64,000 nucleotides of DNA from Roseibium aggregatum IAM 12614 (GTDB lineage: Bacteria > Pseudomonadota > Alphaproteobacteria > Rhizobiales > Stappiaceae). Under the pieces are notes generated by a model. That model saw only the letters and a program-made list of their open reading frames with translations, was not told the DNA's origin and ran no database searches. The position numbers were made by a program, and so were the translations under genes. This document shows positions 17,325 through 26,114 of the stretch, one piece after another; within the stretch, counting starts at the first letter, position 1; the number at the start of each line of letters is the position of its first letter. Where the stretch lies: contig NZ_AAUW01000014.1 in the NCBI RefSeq assembly GCF_000168975.1, forward strand, positions 46,001-110,000. The letters are read 5' to 3'.

Positions 17325-18500
17325 TCAGGTCAATTTGACGGGCAGGTTCAGGGGGCCGCGAAAACCGAAGCCGCTCCAGACCACGTCTTCGGGCCGGTCC
17401 AGCTTGATGCCCGGAAAGCGCTCGAACAGCATCGGCAGCATGATTTCACCAACGGTCCTGCGCGAGATATGGGCACCTGCACAGTGATGCGGACCGCTGC
17501 CGAAGGCCTGGTGTGGGGCCTTCTTGCGGAACACGTTGAACGCCTCGCCGTCTTCGTACAGGTCCTCGTCGCGGTTGGCGGAGGCCTGAATGGTCATCAG
17601 CGTGACGCCTTCGGGAATGTCGATGCCGTCAATCTGCAGGTCCCGCGTTGCCCGGCGGGACGACGCCTGAATGGGCGCTACCCAGCGAACGCCCTCTTCG
17701 AAAGCATCCGCCCAGGCTTCCTGCCGCTTTACCTCTTCCAACTGGTCCGGATTGGTCAAAAGCCCATAGATGATGGTCGCCAGCGCGTCGCGCGGCTCGT
17801 TGATCCCGCCGCCGATGGCAATCTTGATGTTGGCGTAGATCTGGCTCCTGGGGATCGGATCCTTGGCGTTCAGCATGACGGAGAAGGCGGAATTGTTGGG
17901 TTCCGCCATGTGCCGGGGGATCAGGCTGTCGAAGACCGCATCCATTTCGGCATTGGCCGCATCGGACCGGGCAAAGGGCTCGTCGGCGAAGCCGAAGTTT
18001 CCGGCACCATCGATAAGCACTTGCGACCAGCGCTGCATGTCGGCGTCGCTGACTTCATCAAGGCCCAGAATATGGGCCAGGATGCGGGCCGCCACCGGTC
18101 CGCACAGGCCGGTGAAAAGGTCCACCGTTTCGCCCCTTGGCAGCCGGTCGAGATACTCGGCGGCAATCTTTCTATAAAGATCGGCCCAATCGGTCTTGAT
18201 GACCTTCGGCGAGAAAGCCGGCTGCATGGCCATGCGCTCACGCCGGTGCTCCTCGCCGTCCTTGCGCATCAGCGTATGGGCAAGAAAGGCACGCCGCATC
18301 GGTGTCACAGGATCGTCCGAACTGTAAAGCTCGGGATCGTCCTTCACCATCTTGGTGTGTTTCGCCTTGGTCAGAAAAATACGGTTTGCCGCCGGAACCT
18401 GCACGATCGGCGTTTCCGCCCGCATCCGCTTGTAGATCGGATATGGATCGCGTGTCAGTTCGGCAAGCGTAAGCGTTTCGTCGACAGGTGCGACCGCCAT
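17325..18500 (-). CDS. Cytochrome P450
   Basis: 391 residues, a soluble bacterial class I P450. The haem-thiolate loop is FGSGPHHCAG (Cys340), and the E-x-x-R pair is EGVR (269-272). The I-helix reads GGGINEPRDA (230-239) where most P450s have A-G-x-D/E-T-T. The conserved acid-threonine pair is therefore replaced by E-P, so proton delivery may differ. Substrate cannot be read. It is the first gene of an operon with a ferredoxin and a DctP-type receptor, divergent from a NodD-like regulator. Confidence 0.94.
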   Translation of the reverse strand: MAVAPVDETLTLAELTRDPYPIYKRMRAETPIVQVPAANRIFLTKAKHTKMVKDDPELYSSDDPVTPMRRAFLAHTLMRKDGEEHRRERMAMQPAFSPKVIKTDWADLYRKIAAEYLDRLPRGETVDLFTGLCGPVAARILAHILGLDEVSDADMQRWSQVLIDGAGNFGFADEPFARSDAANAEMDAVFDSLIPRHMAEPNNSAFSVMLNAKDPIPRSQIYANIKIAIGGGINEPRDALATIIYGLLTNPDQLEEVKRQEAWADAFEEGVRWVAPIQASSRRATRDLQIDGIDIPEGVTLMTIQASANRDEDLYEDGEAFNVFRKKAPHQAFGSGPHHCAGAHISRRTVGEIMLPMLFERFPGIKLDRPEDVVWSGFGFRGPLNLPVKLT

Positions 18501-18553
18501 CTGCCATCTCCTCCCAAATCCGGCAATTCCCCAAGTTAATCGGGCGGCTTAAA

Positions 18554-18599
18554 ATCAAGCAATACGATTGACTTTATAGTTGTCATCGAATTTTTTGAT
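18554..18599. promoter_or_regulatory. Two nod-box-like ATC-N9-GAT motifs
   Basis: ATC-N9-GAT occurs at 18554-18568 and again at 18585-18599, 31 bases apart (about three helical turns). This is the core motif of NodD and related LysR-family binding sites. Both copies sit in the 145-base gap between the P450 operon and the LysR gene, the usual place for a LysR-type divergent operator. Confidence 0.6.
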
Positions 18600-18645
18600 T
18601 TTACTCGATTTGAAATGCCATCGCAGGACTTGGGAGACGTTGCAG

Positions 18646-19584
18646 ATGCCGGCCGATCCGTTGGATGTCGATTTTCGGGCCCTGCAGGTTCTGGTCTGGG
18701 TGCACCAGCTCCGCTCGTTCACCCGGGCCGCGGAAGAGCTCGGCGTCAACCAGTCGGCCGTCAGCTATACCATCAACAAGCTGCGGGACGTTTTTCAGGA
18801 TCCGCTGTTCGTCCGTCAGGCGCGCCGGCTGCACCCGACGCAGCGCTGCGAGGACATCGTTCTTCAGGCCAAGCGGTTGACGTCGGAGTTCCGGCAACTG
18901 GCCGCTCCGCCAGACTTCGATCCGCTGACAGCTTCGCAGACCTTCACCATTGCCTGCAATTTCTATGAACGCGTGCTGATCATTCCGGAGATCGTCCATT
19001 TTCTGAAACGCGAAGCGCCGAACCTGGATCTGGAAATCATCGACGCGTCGGGCATCGGCCATGAGCGTCTGCTGCGCAACGAGGCGGATCTCCTGATCGG
19101 TCCGTTCGAGCGCTCGGACCCGCATTTCTACAGGCGCGACCTCTATCAGGACCGCTACGTCTGCCTCCTCGATCCGGAACACCCGAAGGCCGGGTCATCG
19201 CTGAGCCTGGAGGATTATCTGGATCTCGATCACGTGCTGGTCACCTACGGCGGTCAGTGGCGGTCGCGCTACATCATCGAGCTTGAGCGCATGAACAAGG
19301 ACCTGAAAGTCGCCCTGCGCGTGCCGAGCCCGGCAGGACTTGAGCGTCTGGTGGCCGGGTCGAACCTCGTCGCCACGGTGCCGGAACGGCTGTCCATGTC
19401 CGTGGCGGAAGGGCTTCGGGTGGTTCCCTGCCCGGTGCATACCTCGGTGACGATCAGCCTCGTCTGGACGACGCTCAACCACCGCGCGCCGCTGCATCTG
19501 TGGGTGCGCGAGATGGTGTATCGGCTGAATGCACGCGCCCGGAAGACAGCCGATCCGTCTTCCGGGCCCGGGGCTTCGCGATGA
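18646..19584 (+). CDS. LysR-family regulator, NodD-like
   Basis: 312 residues from the ATG at 18646, chosen for its ribosome site (gggagac); an in-frame ATG at 18580 would run through the second nod-box-like motif. The N-terminal HTH reads SFTRAAEELGVNQSAVSYTINKLRDVFQDPLFVR, the PLFVR form typical of NodD/NahR/PcpR-type members. The C-terminal part is the substrate-binding co-inducer domain. It is divergent from the P450-ferredoxin-DctP operon and probably activates it when a ligand, perhaps aromatic, is present. Confidence 0.9.
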   Translation: MPADPLDVDFRALQVLVWVHQLRSFTRAAEELGVNQSAVSYTINKLRDVFQDPLFVRQARRLHPTQRCEDIVLQAKRLTSEFRQLAAPPDFDPLTASQTFTIACNFYERVLIIPEIVHFLKREAPNLDLEIIDASGIGHERLLRNEADLLIGPFERSDPHFYRRDLYQDRYVCLLDPEHPKAGSSLSLEDYLDLDHVLVTYGGQWRSRYIIELERMNKDLKVALRVPSPAGLERLVAGSNLVATVPERLSMSVAEGLRVVPCPVHTSVTISLVWTTLNHRAPLHLWVREMVYRLNARARKTADPSSGPGASR

Positions 19585-19605
19585 CAGACACTCCGCCGCT
19601 GTCGA

Positions 19606-20709
19606 TCAGGCAGGCATTGGCCCGACATAATGCGACGACGGCCGGATCAACTTGCCGGTTTCCTGCTGTTCAAGGACATGGGCACACCAGCCCGGGGTTC
19701 GGCCAACGGCAAACAGCGGCGTGAACAGGATGCGATCGATGCCGATCGCATCCAGCAGAACCGCAGTGTAGAACTCCACATTGGTTTCCAGCGGACGGTC
19801 TGGCTTGGCGGCTTTCAGAGCGGCGAGGGCCGCCTGCTCGATTTCCTCCGCAAGGCGCACCTTCGGATTGTCAGCCCCAAGCAGGCGCAGTCCCGCCTTC
19901 AGAACGTCTGCGCGCGGGTCTCGTGTCCTGTAGATCCGGTGGCCGAACCCCATCAGCCGCTCCCCGCGCGCCAGCGCCCCGCCGATCCAGGCGGCGGCGT
20001 TCTCCGGGCGTCCGATGGCATCTATCATGTCCAGGACGGGGCCAGGCGCACCGCCATGCAGCGGCCCGCTGAGGGCGCCCATCGCGCCCAGTACGGCCTG
20101 TTTCAGGTTTGCCTGCGTCGACCCGATCACGCGGGCCGTGAAGGTGGAGGCATTCAGCCCGTGATCAAGGATGGTCACCAGATAGCGGTTCAAGGCGGCG
20201 GCGTGGGCGGCAGGCGGCAATTCTCCGCTCAACATGCGCAGGAGGTCCGTTGCGGTTTCCAGCGTGCTGTCCGGTGCAATCGGGCTCTGGCCCGTGGCAA
20301 TCCGGTGAGAGGCCGCCAGGAAGACGGGCAACGCACCGCTGATGGCAATTGCATCGGGCAGGCCGGTGGACAGGGGCAGAGCCGCCAGACCAAGCTGCAT
20401 GCGTTCATAAACGCTGAGGCTGGACGGGGCGGCTTCCAGAACCGGCATGACGGCAAAGGCGGCCCGCCGGGCTTTGCCGAAGGCTTCACGCAGGCCAGAG
20501 GCCTCAGGCAGGTCGAAATCCTGCCACAGGTGCCGGACGGCATCTTCGAAGCTCAGCTTTCCGGCCAGATCTTCGATATGGCGGCCATAGAGGACGAGGA
20601 CGCCCTCTTGGCCGTCGACATGGCTGAGCATCGTGGTGGCGGCAACAACGCCCTCCAGACCGGCAATCGGGTCCGGTGTCATCCGGGCGGGATTTGGCGC
20701 TTCTGTCAT
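19606..20709 (-). CDS. Citrate synthase family protein
   Basis: 367 residues from the ATG at 20709 (SD aaggagat). Catalytic histidines fit GPLHGGAPG and FGHRIYRTRDPRA (also the substrate Arg). The third catalytic residue, Asp in VDFYS of ordinary citrate synthases, is Glu in NVEFYTAVLLDAIG. It condenses an acyl-CoA with a 2-oxoacid, but citrate, 2-methylcitrate or another product are all possible. It is divergent from a second citrate-synthase-like gene that carries a DNA-binding domain, a pairing seen in several alphaproteobacteria. It converges closely with the LysR gene (21 bases). Confidence 0.85.
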   Translation of the reverse strand: MTEAPNPARMTPDPIAGLEGVVAATTMLSHVDGQEGVLVLYGRHIEDLAGKLSFEDAVRHLWQDFDLPEASGLREAFGKARRAAFAVMPVLEAAPSSLSVYERMQLGLAALPLSTGLPDAIAISGALPVFLAASHRIATGQSPIAPDSTLETATDLLRMLSGELPPAAHAAALNRYLVTILDHGLNASTFTARVIGSTQANLKQAVLGAMGALSGPLHGGAPGPVLDMIDAIGRPENAAAWIGGALARGERLMGFGHRIYRTRDPRADVLKAGLRLLGADNPKVRLAEEIEQAALAALKAAKPDRPLETNVEFYTAVLLDAIGIDRILFTPLFAVGRTPGWCAHVLEQQETGKLIRPSSHYVGPMPA

Positions 20710-20751
20710 GGCTATCTCCTTATCTATGTCAGTCAGATAGAAAGAACCGAT

Positions 20752-20786
20752 TGCATTGATCAATGTTGATAATTAAAATCAATGCA
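20752..20786. promoter_or_regulatory. Candidate operator shared by the two citrate-synthase genes
   Basis: tgcattgat (20752-20760) and atcaatgca (20778-20786) are perfect 9-base inverted repeats; inside, cattgatcaatg (20754-20765) is itself a perfect palindrome and ttgat occurs again at 20766. The last repeat overlaps the start codon of the HTH-citrate-synthase gene. Repeated ATTGAT half-sites in a 76-base divergent gap suggest binding by the HTH domain encoded next door. Confidence 0.55.
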
Positions 20787-21955
20787 TGTCCAAACCCATT
20801 TATCTGTCCGCCCGTGAAGCTGCCGCCGAACTCGGTGTTCAGCCCGCCACGCTCTACGCCTATGTCAGCCGGGGGCTGATCGCCTCCGTTGCCGGTCCGG
20901 GCAAGCAGCGCCGCTACGACGCGGCTGATGTGCGCCGCATGAAAGGCCGCAAGGCCGCAGATGACTATTCCGGCGCGAGGCCCCTGACCGGCGACCCGGT
21001 GCTGGAAACCGAATTGACACTGATTTCGGAGACCGGTCCGGTCTATCGCGGCCGACCGGCGGTCGATCTGGCGCAAACCTCGACGCTGGAAACCGTGGCA
21101 ACCCTGCTCTGGGCGTCGCAGGAAGATCCGTTTGCCGAAAGCGCGCCGCTGCCCCCGCCGGATCTGCCGGAAGGTCTCGCACCGCTGGACAGGTTGATGG
21201 TTGCGCTGGCCGCCTGGCCGCTGCAGGACAAGGCCGCCTACACCCAGGCGCCCAAGCTTTTGCAGGTCAAGGGCGCGGCCCTGCTGCGCTATGCGGTCGC
21301 CGCACTTCTCAATGCAGATCCGGTCGACGTCCCGATCCACACGCAGATCGCCAATGCCTTTGGCGTATCGTCTTCGGCAAAGAACGTGATCCGGGCAGCG
21401 CTGATCCTGTGCGCCGACCACGAACTCAACACCAGTGCCTTTGCAACCCGCTGCGCCGCCTCCACCCGCGCGCCTCTTCACGCAGCCCTGATTTCGGGCC
21501 TCGGGGCCTTCGCCGGTCCGCGTCACGGCGCGGCCTCCGACAGGACAACAGCCTGGCTCTCTGATGTCGGCCCTGACACCGACATCGAAACCATGCTCTC
21601 GGACCGGTTGAGCCGGGGCGAACCCCTGCCCGGCTTCGGTCACACCATCTACCGGGGACCTGACCCGCGGGCAGCGTGCCTGCTTGACGTCCTTTATCGC
21701 AGCGAGCCCGCGCATCCCTTCGTCCAGCGGCTGCCGGGCCTGATCACGGTTGCCCATGATCTGTTCGGCGAAGCGCCGAACATCGACCTTGCCCTTGCAG
21801 CCACTCAAAAGACCTATGGCCTGCCGAAGGACGCCGGAAAGATCATTTTCTGTGCGGCCCGCATGACCGGCTGGATCGCCCATGCGCTGGAGCAATACGC
21901 AGCGCCGGAGCAGATCCGGCCACGGGCCGCCTACGTCGGCGAACGCCCGGAATAA
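20786..21955 (+). CDS. Citrate-synthase-like protein fused to an N-terminal HTH domain
   Basis: 389 residues. Residues 5-55 form a MerR/excisionase-type HTH (YLSAREAAAELGVQPATLYAYVSRGL, then GKQRRYDAADVRRM). The rest is a citrate synthase fold with GPRHGAAS, FGHTIYRGPDPRA and NIDLALA, so both catalytic His and the Asp appear kept. It may be an enzyme that also binds DNA, or a regulator using the citrate-synthase fold as a sensor. No ribosome site precedes the ATG and the operator overlaps it, so the mRNA may be leaderless. Confidence 0.88.
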   Translation: MSKPIYLSAREAAAELGVQPATLYAYVSRGLIASVAGPGKQRRYDAADVRRMKGRKAADDYSGARPLTGDPVLETELTLISETGPVYRGRPAVDLAQTSTLETVATLLWASQEDPFAESAPLPPPDLPEGLAPLDRLMVALAAWPLQDKAAYTQAPKLLQVKGAALLRYAVAALLNADPVDVPIHTQIANAFGVSSSAKNVIRAALILCADHELNTSAFATRCAASTRAPLHAALISGLGAFAGPRHGAASDRTTAWLSDVGPDTDIETMLSDRLSRGEPLPGFGHTIYRGPDPRAACLLDVLYRSEPAHPFVQRLPGLITVAHDLFGEAPNIDLALAATQKTYGLPKDAGKIIFCAARMTGWIAHALEQYAAPEQIRPRAAYVGERPE

Positions 21956-22067
21956 GCCAGCTTTCTGGTGGCGGGATGCTTGTATCGACCCGCGTATGCG
22001 CTTATCTGGAAAGAGCGCCTCACAAGGCGCGACCCATGGAGATTGGATGTCAGAGATTGCGTGAGCA

Positions 22068-22090
22068 GGCTCTCTGAAGATCAGAGAGCC
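22068..22090. terminator. 10-bp perfect hairpin upstream of rsgA
   Basis: ggctctctga-aga-tcagagagcc. It lies between the HTH-citrate synthase stop and rsgA. No T-tract follows. It may be a terminator or an RNA-stabilising stem. Confidence 0.45.
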
Positions 22091-22156
22091 TTGAATACAT
22101 GAACCGGTGCCCCAACGGGCGCCCGATGACGTGTGTTTAATTCACGAGACAATCTC

Positions 22157-23251
22157 ATGGCACGGAACTATTCCGCCTTCTTTCCTTCGCGCCCGACGAC
22201 CAGCGGGCCGGACAAAATCCCTACACGGCTGCAGTCGCTTGGCTGGCAACCCTTTTTCGCACAGCAGATAAGCTCCGACGAGCTGACGGCAACACCGCCC
22301 GTGCGAGTGGTCGAAGTTCATCGCAACGCGTTTCACGTGGTTGGAGAGGGCATCGACGAAACGATCCTGCCCGTAAGGGACGCGACGGTGGGCGACTGGC
22401 TTCTGCTGGACCAAACCCATCCGGCATCGAGCCGGGTGCAGGAACGGCTTAGCCTGCTCAAGCGCCGCGCACCTGGAACGGATCGCCAGATCCAGCTCAT
22501 CGCCGCCAACATCGATACGGTTTTTGTCGTGTCCTCCTGCAATCAGGATTTCAACATCGCCCGTCTCGAGCGCTACATCGCGCTTGCCTTCGAAGCGGGC
22601 ATTGCCCCGGTGATCGTCCTGACCAAATCCGATCTGGCAACCGATCCGGAAAGCTATGTCGGCCAGGCTCAGGCGATTTCGAGTGCGGTTCCGGTTGTGA
22701 CCCTGGACGCGCGCGGAGAAGAGCCGGGCGAGAAACTGGCGGACTGGTGCAAACCGGGCAAGACAGTCGCCTTCCTGGGCTCGTCCGGCGTCGGAAAGTC
22801 GACGCTGACAAATGCCCTTTCCGGCTCGGAAGACATCGCCACCCAGGCGATTCGCGAAGACGACGCCAAGGGCCGTCACACGACGACCCACCGGCAGCTT
22901 CATGCCGTGCCGGGTGGCTGTCTGGTGCTGGATACACCGGGTATGCGGGAACTTCAGCTCACCGATGCGGCTGCGGGGATCGATGATCTGTTTTCCGATG
23001 TGTCCGGCCTTGCGTCCCTGTGCCGTTTTTCGGACTGCCGCCACGAAACGGAGCCCGGCTGTGCGGTTCAAGCGGCACTCGAGGAAGGCACCCTGGAGGC
23101 TGGAAGGCTGGCGAGATGGCGCAAGCTGAAGGCCGAAGAGGCTTTCAACTCCGCCAGCCTGGCTGAGCGCAGGTCAAAAGACCGGGCCTTCGGCAAGATG
23201 GTGCGCGGTGTCATGAAGCAGAAAAAGCAGAAAACCTGGGGCCCGGAATAG
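22157..23251 (+). CDS. rsgA: Ribosome small-subunit-dependent GTPase RsgA
   Basis: 364 residues from the ATG at 22157; a GTG at 22133 would add eight. It is a circularly permuted GTPase that helps mature the 30S subunit. The order is N-terminal OB-fold, then G4 (LTKSD), G1 (GSSGVGKST), G3 (DTPGM), and a C-terminal zinc finger with CRFSDCRHETEPGC. The permuted order (G4 before G1) and the zinc knuckle identify RsgA. Lys-rich tail (MKQKKQKTW) fits RNA binding. Confidence 0.94.
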   Translation: MARNYSAFFPSRPTTSGPDKIPTRLQSLGWQPFFAQQISSDELTATPPVRVVEVHRNAFHVVGEGIDETILPVRDATVGDWLLLDQTHPASSRVQERLSLLKRRAPGTDRQIQLIAANIDTVFVVSSCNQDFNIARLERYIALAFEAGIAPVIVLTKSDLATDPESYVGQAQAISSAVPVVTLDARGEEPGEKLADWCKPGKTVAFLGSSGVGKSTLTNALSGSEDIATQAIREDDAKGRHTTTHRQLHAVPGGCLVLDTPGMRELQLTDAAAGIDDLFSDVSGLASLCRFSDCRHETEPGCAVQAALEEGTLEAGRLARWRKLKAEEAFNSASLAERRSKDRAFGKMVRGVMKQKKQKTWGPE

Positions 23252-23357
23252 CCGGTCGGGAAAGCGCCGCACAGGCAACATGATGAAATTCAGGGCCGGG
23301 TCCGCCCGGCCCTGGATCAATATCTTTCTGCGCGACTGAAATGGCAGAGCGGCTCGG

Positions 23358-23822
23358 TCACAGCCGCCGCCGCATATGGACGATCCGCTTGTCGCCGCGC
23401 TGTTCCTCATGGGTTTCCGTGAACCCTGCCCGCTGATACCAGGCCCGGTTCTTCGTCATCAGAACGTTGGTATAGAGCCGGATTTCGCTCAGTCCGAAAT
23501 CTGTTGCCCGCTGCCGCGTCCAGTCGAGCAGTTGCCTGCCTCGGCCATTGCCCTGCTCTTGCGGATCGACGGCGATGCTTTCGATCAGGAGATGGCCGGG
23601 GCGCCGGATCAGGACGAGGCTCGCGGCAAGACCAGTGCCGGAGCGGAGCACCCAAACGTCGTCATCGCGGATGTGCGCGGCATAATCGGCGGTCATCGGC
23701 ACAGGCACGGCGTTGATGACCGGGATGTAATGCGCATAGGCCCGCCGAGCGAGCTCTGCCATGGCTTCCGCATCACCAGGCGTAGCCCGATCAAAAACTT
23801 CGGAAAGGCGTGGAACGTTCAT
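23358..23822 (-). CDS. GNAT family N-acetyltransferase
   Basis: 154 residues. The acetyl-CoA motif A is IESIAVDPQEQGNGRGRQLL, and the C-terminal RAWYQRAGFTET is the usual GNAT motif B. Substrate unknown. It starts 6 bases after the stop of the PEP-mutase-like gene, so the two are co-transcribed. A functional link between them is possible but not established. Confidence 0.85.
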   Translation of the reverse strand: MNVPRLSEVFDRATPGDAEAMAELARRAYAHYIPVINAVPVPMTADYAAHIRDDDVWVLRSGTGLAASLVLIRRPGHLLIESIAVDPQEQGNGRGRQLLDWTRQRATDFGLSEIRLYTNVLMTKNRAWYQRAGFTETHEEQRGDKRIVHMRRRL

Positions 23823-23828
23823 GAAGGA

Positions 23829-24674
23829 TCAGGGCCTTGCCTTCATGAAGGATTCGAAATCGGGAATTCCCTCCGGCATGGTTTCGGTCCTGTCGAAACA
23901 GCCGAACGTTCCTCCGTCTTTCATGTCCTCGGCTGCAGCAATGAAGGCGCGATAGGCACGACGCGCGAGGCCCGACCCGATGGAGACACGCGCAACGCCC
24001 ATGTCGCCCAGTTCCTTGCGGGTCAGGTGAAAGTTCTTGCGGCCGGCCAGGATGTTCATCGGCGCACTGACCTTGGCCAGAACCGCGGTGATCTGTTCCT
24101 TGTCCTTCAGCTCCGGTGCATAGACGCAATCAGCGCCCGCTTGTGCAAAAGCGTTGAGCCGCTTGATCGTCTCGTCAAGCTCATATGGGGTCTGCACGGG
24201 CCCTTCGCTTCGGGCTGTCAGAACGAAATCCGGCGCCAGCCGGTTCTTCACATCCACGGCCGCCTTGATCCGCTCCACCGCCAGTTCCAGATCGTAGTAG
24301 GGATGCTTGGGATCGGTGGAGTAATCCTCGATGGAGCAACCTGCAAGGCCAACTTCGATCGCGCCCTTGACCGTTGCCACCACATCGTCCGGACTGTCGC
24401 CAAACCCGTTTTCCAGGTCACCGTTTATTGGAACGCTGGTAGCGGCAATGATATCGGCCGCATGACCGAGCGCATCGTCTCGCGTGATCAGCCCTTCGGC
24501 GTCCTTCACTCCTTGCGTCCAGGCATACCCGGCGCTGGAGGTGGCCAACGCGTCGAACCGCAAGCCATCCAGGATGCGGGCCGTGCCGATGTCGAAGGGG
24601 TTCGGCATCAGGAAGGCCCGCCCTTTTTCGTGAAGAGCTTTGAAGGCGGCACGGCGTTTGGCTGCGGTCGGCAT
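23829..24674 (-). CDS. Isocitrate lyase / PEP mutase superfamily protein
   Basis: 281 residues of the phosphoenolpyruvate mutase/isocitrate lyase family (TIM barrel). Motifs include FLMPNPFDIGTAR, ATSSAGYAW, the Mg-site DLENGFGD and GCSIEDYS. These match the subgroup annotated as oxaloacetate decarboxylases or 2-methylisocitrate-lyase-like. There is no KKCGH, so it is not a classical isocitrate lyase. Substrate unknown. It is the first gene of a two-gene unit with a GNAT. A palindrome lies in its promoter region. Confidence 0.85.
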   Translation of the reverse strand: MPTAAKRRAAFKALHEKGRAFLMPNPFDIGTARILDGLRFDALATSSAGYAWTQGVKDAEGLITRDDALGHAADIIAATSVPINGDLENGFGDSPDDVVATVKGAIEVGLAGCSIEDYSTDPKHPYYDLELAVERIKAAVDVKNRLAPDFVLTARSEGPVQTPYELDETIKRLNAFAQAGADCVYAPELKDKEQITAVLAKVSAPMNILAGRKNFHLTRKELGDMGVARVSIGSGLARRAYRAFIAAAEDMKDGGTFGCFDRTETMPEGIPDFESFMKARP

Positions 24675-24708
24675 GGCCGGATCTCCCTTAGGTAGCGAAA
24701 TTGATCAG

Positions 24709-24735
24709 ATTGCCGTTTAAGTTTAAATCGGCAAT
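24709..24735. promoter_or_regulatory. Palindromic operator candidate upstream of the PEP-mutase-like gene
   Basis: attgccg (24709-24715) and cggcaat (24729-24735) are perfect inverted repeats around a near-symmetric tttaagtttaaa centre. It lies 35-61 bases upstream of the start on the minus strand, where a repressor or activator site would be expected. No regulator gene is adjacent. Confidence 0.45.
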
Positions 24736-24900
24736 GCGATCCCTTTATGATGGGTGCTATACTTGGCAGGTAAGATCCAGTTTAGCCGGAATCGGGGCGC
24801 CAGTTTGGAAAAAGGATGATTCCAGCGAAGCGCCTTGCCTTTGCATCAGCCACGCCGTTTGATGGTGAGCACGCCAGCAGGCAGATCCAGGGAGGTTGCC

Positions 24901-25548
24901 ATGCCGGAAGATCCCACGACACTTGCAGATTTTGACGACCTGATAACAACGGTCGGCCAGCTTGAGGCCCATGCCGGAACCGCACCCGAGAAGGTGAAGG
25001 TAAAGGAGATCACGGCACTGGACGACCTCTGCCGGCAGTTCATCGCGCGATCCCCTTTCTGCCTGATCGCGACAGTCGATCCGCAGGGCGTGATCGATGT
25101 CAGCCCCAAGGGAGATCCGGCCGGTTTTGTCACTGTCTTGAGCGACACGCTGCTGGCCATCCCCGACCGACCGGGAAATCGCCGCCTCGACAGCTACCAC
25201 AATCTTCTGAAGGACCCGCGCGTCGGGCTGATTTTTCTGATCCCGGGCAAGGGCGAGACCTTGAGGGTTTCCGGGGAGGCTCGCATCGTTCGCGATGCCT
25301 GGCTCCTGGAGCGGATGAAGGTGGAGGGCAAACGACCCTCGATGGCGCTGGCAGTGCAAGTCACCCGGGCATTCATGCATTGCCCGAAGGCGATGATCCG
25401 GTCGAAGATCTGGCAATCGGAAAGCTGGCGGAATGCCGACAATCTCGGCGACATCGGCGATGCGATGATCCGGCATGGCAAGCTGAAACAAACTCCGGAA
25501 GCGCTTCTGGAAGAAGCCACCTCCGAAGGCTTGCTCAGGCTCTATTGA
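24901..25548 (+). CDS. Pyridoxamine 5'-phosphate oxidase-like flavin-binding protein
   Basis: 215 residues from the ATG at 24901, with a strong ribosome site (agggaggt) 5 bases upstream; an earlier ATG at 24835 lacks one. It belongs to the split-beta-barrel PNPOx-like family, the subgroup around MSMEG_1061: FCLIATVDPQGVIDVSPKGDPAGFV, RPGNRRLDSYHNLLKDPRVGLIFLIPG and FMHCPKAMIRSKIW. Such proteins bind FMN or F420. The reaction is unknown. It is divergent from the PEP-mutase-like gene. Confidence 0.85.
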   Translation: MPEDPTTLADFDDLITTVGQLEAHAGTAPEKVKVKEITALDDLCRQFIARSPFCLIATVDPQGVIDVSPKGDPAGFVTVLSDTLLAIPDRPGNRRLDSYHNLLKDPRVGLIFLIPGKGETLRVSGEARIVRDAWLLERMKVEGKRPSMALAVQVTRAFMHCPKAMIRSKIWQSESWRNADNLGDIGDAMIRHGKLKQTPEALLEEATSEGLLRLY

Positions 25549-26016
25549 TCAGGTCCACGCAGTGCGTGTGACCTTTGCCGCGTAACAGCCGCGGCGGGCA
25601 AAATGCAGGTGAATGTAGTCCACATCCGGATTGTCGAAGAAGGACGCGATGACACCTTCCAGCGCGCGGCCTTCGACGACTTCGGCGTCAATGATCTCGT
25701 GGGCCTGGTTGAAGGCACGCACGGAAAGCAGGCGATTTGCCACGGCATCCGGAACCGTGTCCGGCTCCGGACGGTATTCTCTTGCGCCCTCGGCAACAAA
25801 GATCGCGTGCCGGGAACGGTAGGGCGTATCACCCGGCTGATGTTCGAAATTCAGAAGATAAACCCGTGTGCCTTCAGCGGCGTCGGCAAGCGACACCCGG
25901 CAGGGAAATGCGCCGTCCGAAACGTGCACCTGAATGCCTTTCTGCGCGAGCTCTGCGTCGCTCAGGCTGCTCAAGTGTGTGAATTCGGAAGCAGGAAGCG
26001 GCTCGATCTGAAACAT
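25549..26016 (-). CDS. DUF1203 family protein
   Basis: 155 residues matching DUF1203 along its whole length: FQIEPLPASEF, FPCRVSLADAAEG, YLLNFEHQPGDTPYRSRHAIFV, and a C-terminal YIHLHFARRGCYAAKVTR. The His/Cys-rich end could bind metal. Function unknown. It converges tail to tail with the PNPOx-like gene with no spacer. Confidence 0.85.
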   Translation of the reverse strand: MFQIEPLPASEFTHLSSLSDAELAQKGIQVHVSDGAFPCRVSLADAAEGTRVYLLNFEHQPGDTPYRSRHAIFVAEGAREYRPEPDTVPDAVANRLLSVRAFNQAHEIIDAEVVEGRALEGVIASFFDNPDVDYIHLHFARRGCYAAKVTRTAWT

Positions 26017-26114
26017 GGTGTTGTCTCCTCAACTGTTGTGAGAAGACCCTAGGCATCCGGAAAATCTGAAACGACCCGATTTGCGAGCGCAGAAAAATTA
26101 TTGGCCACACTCTG

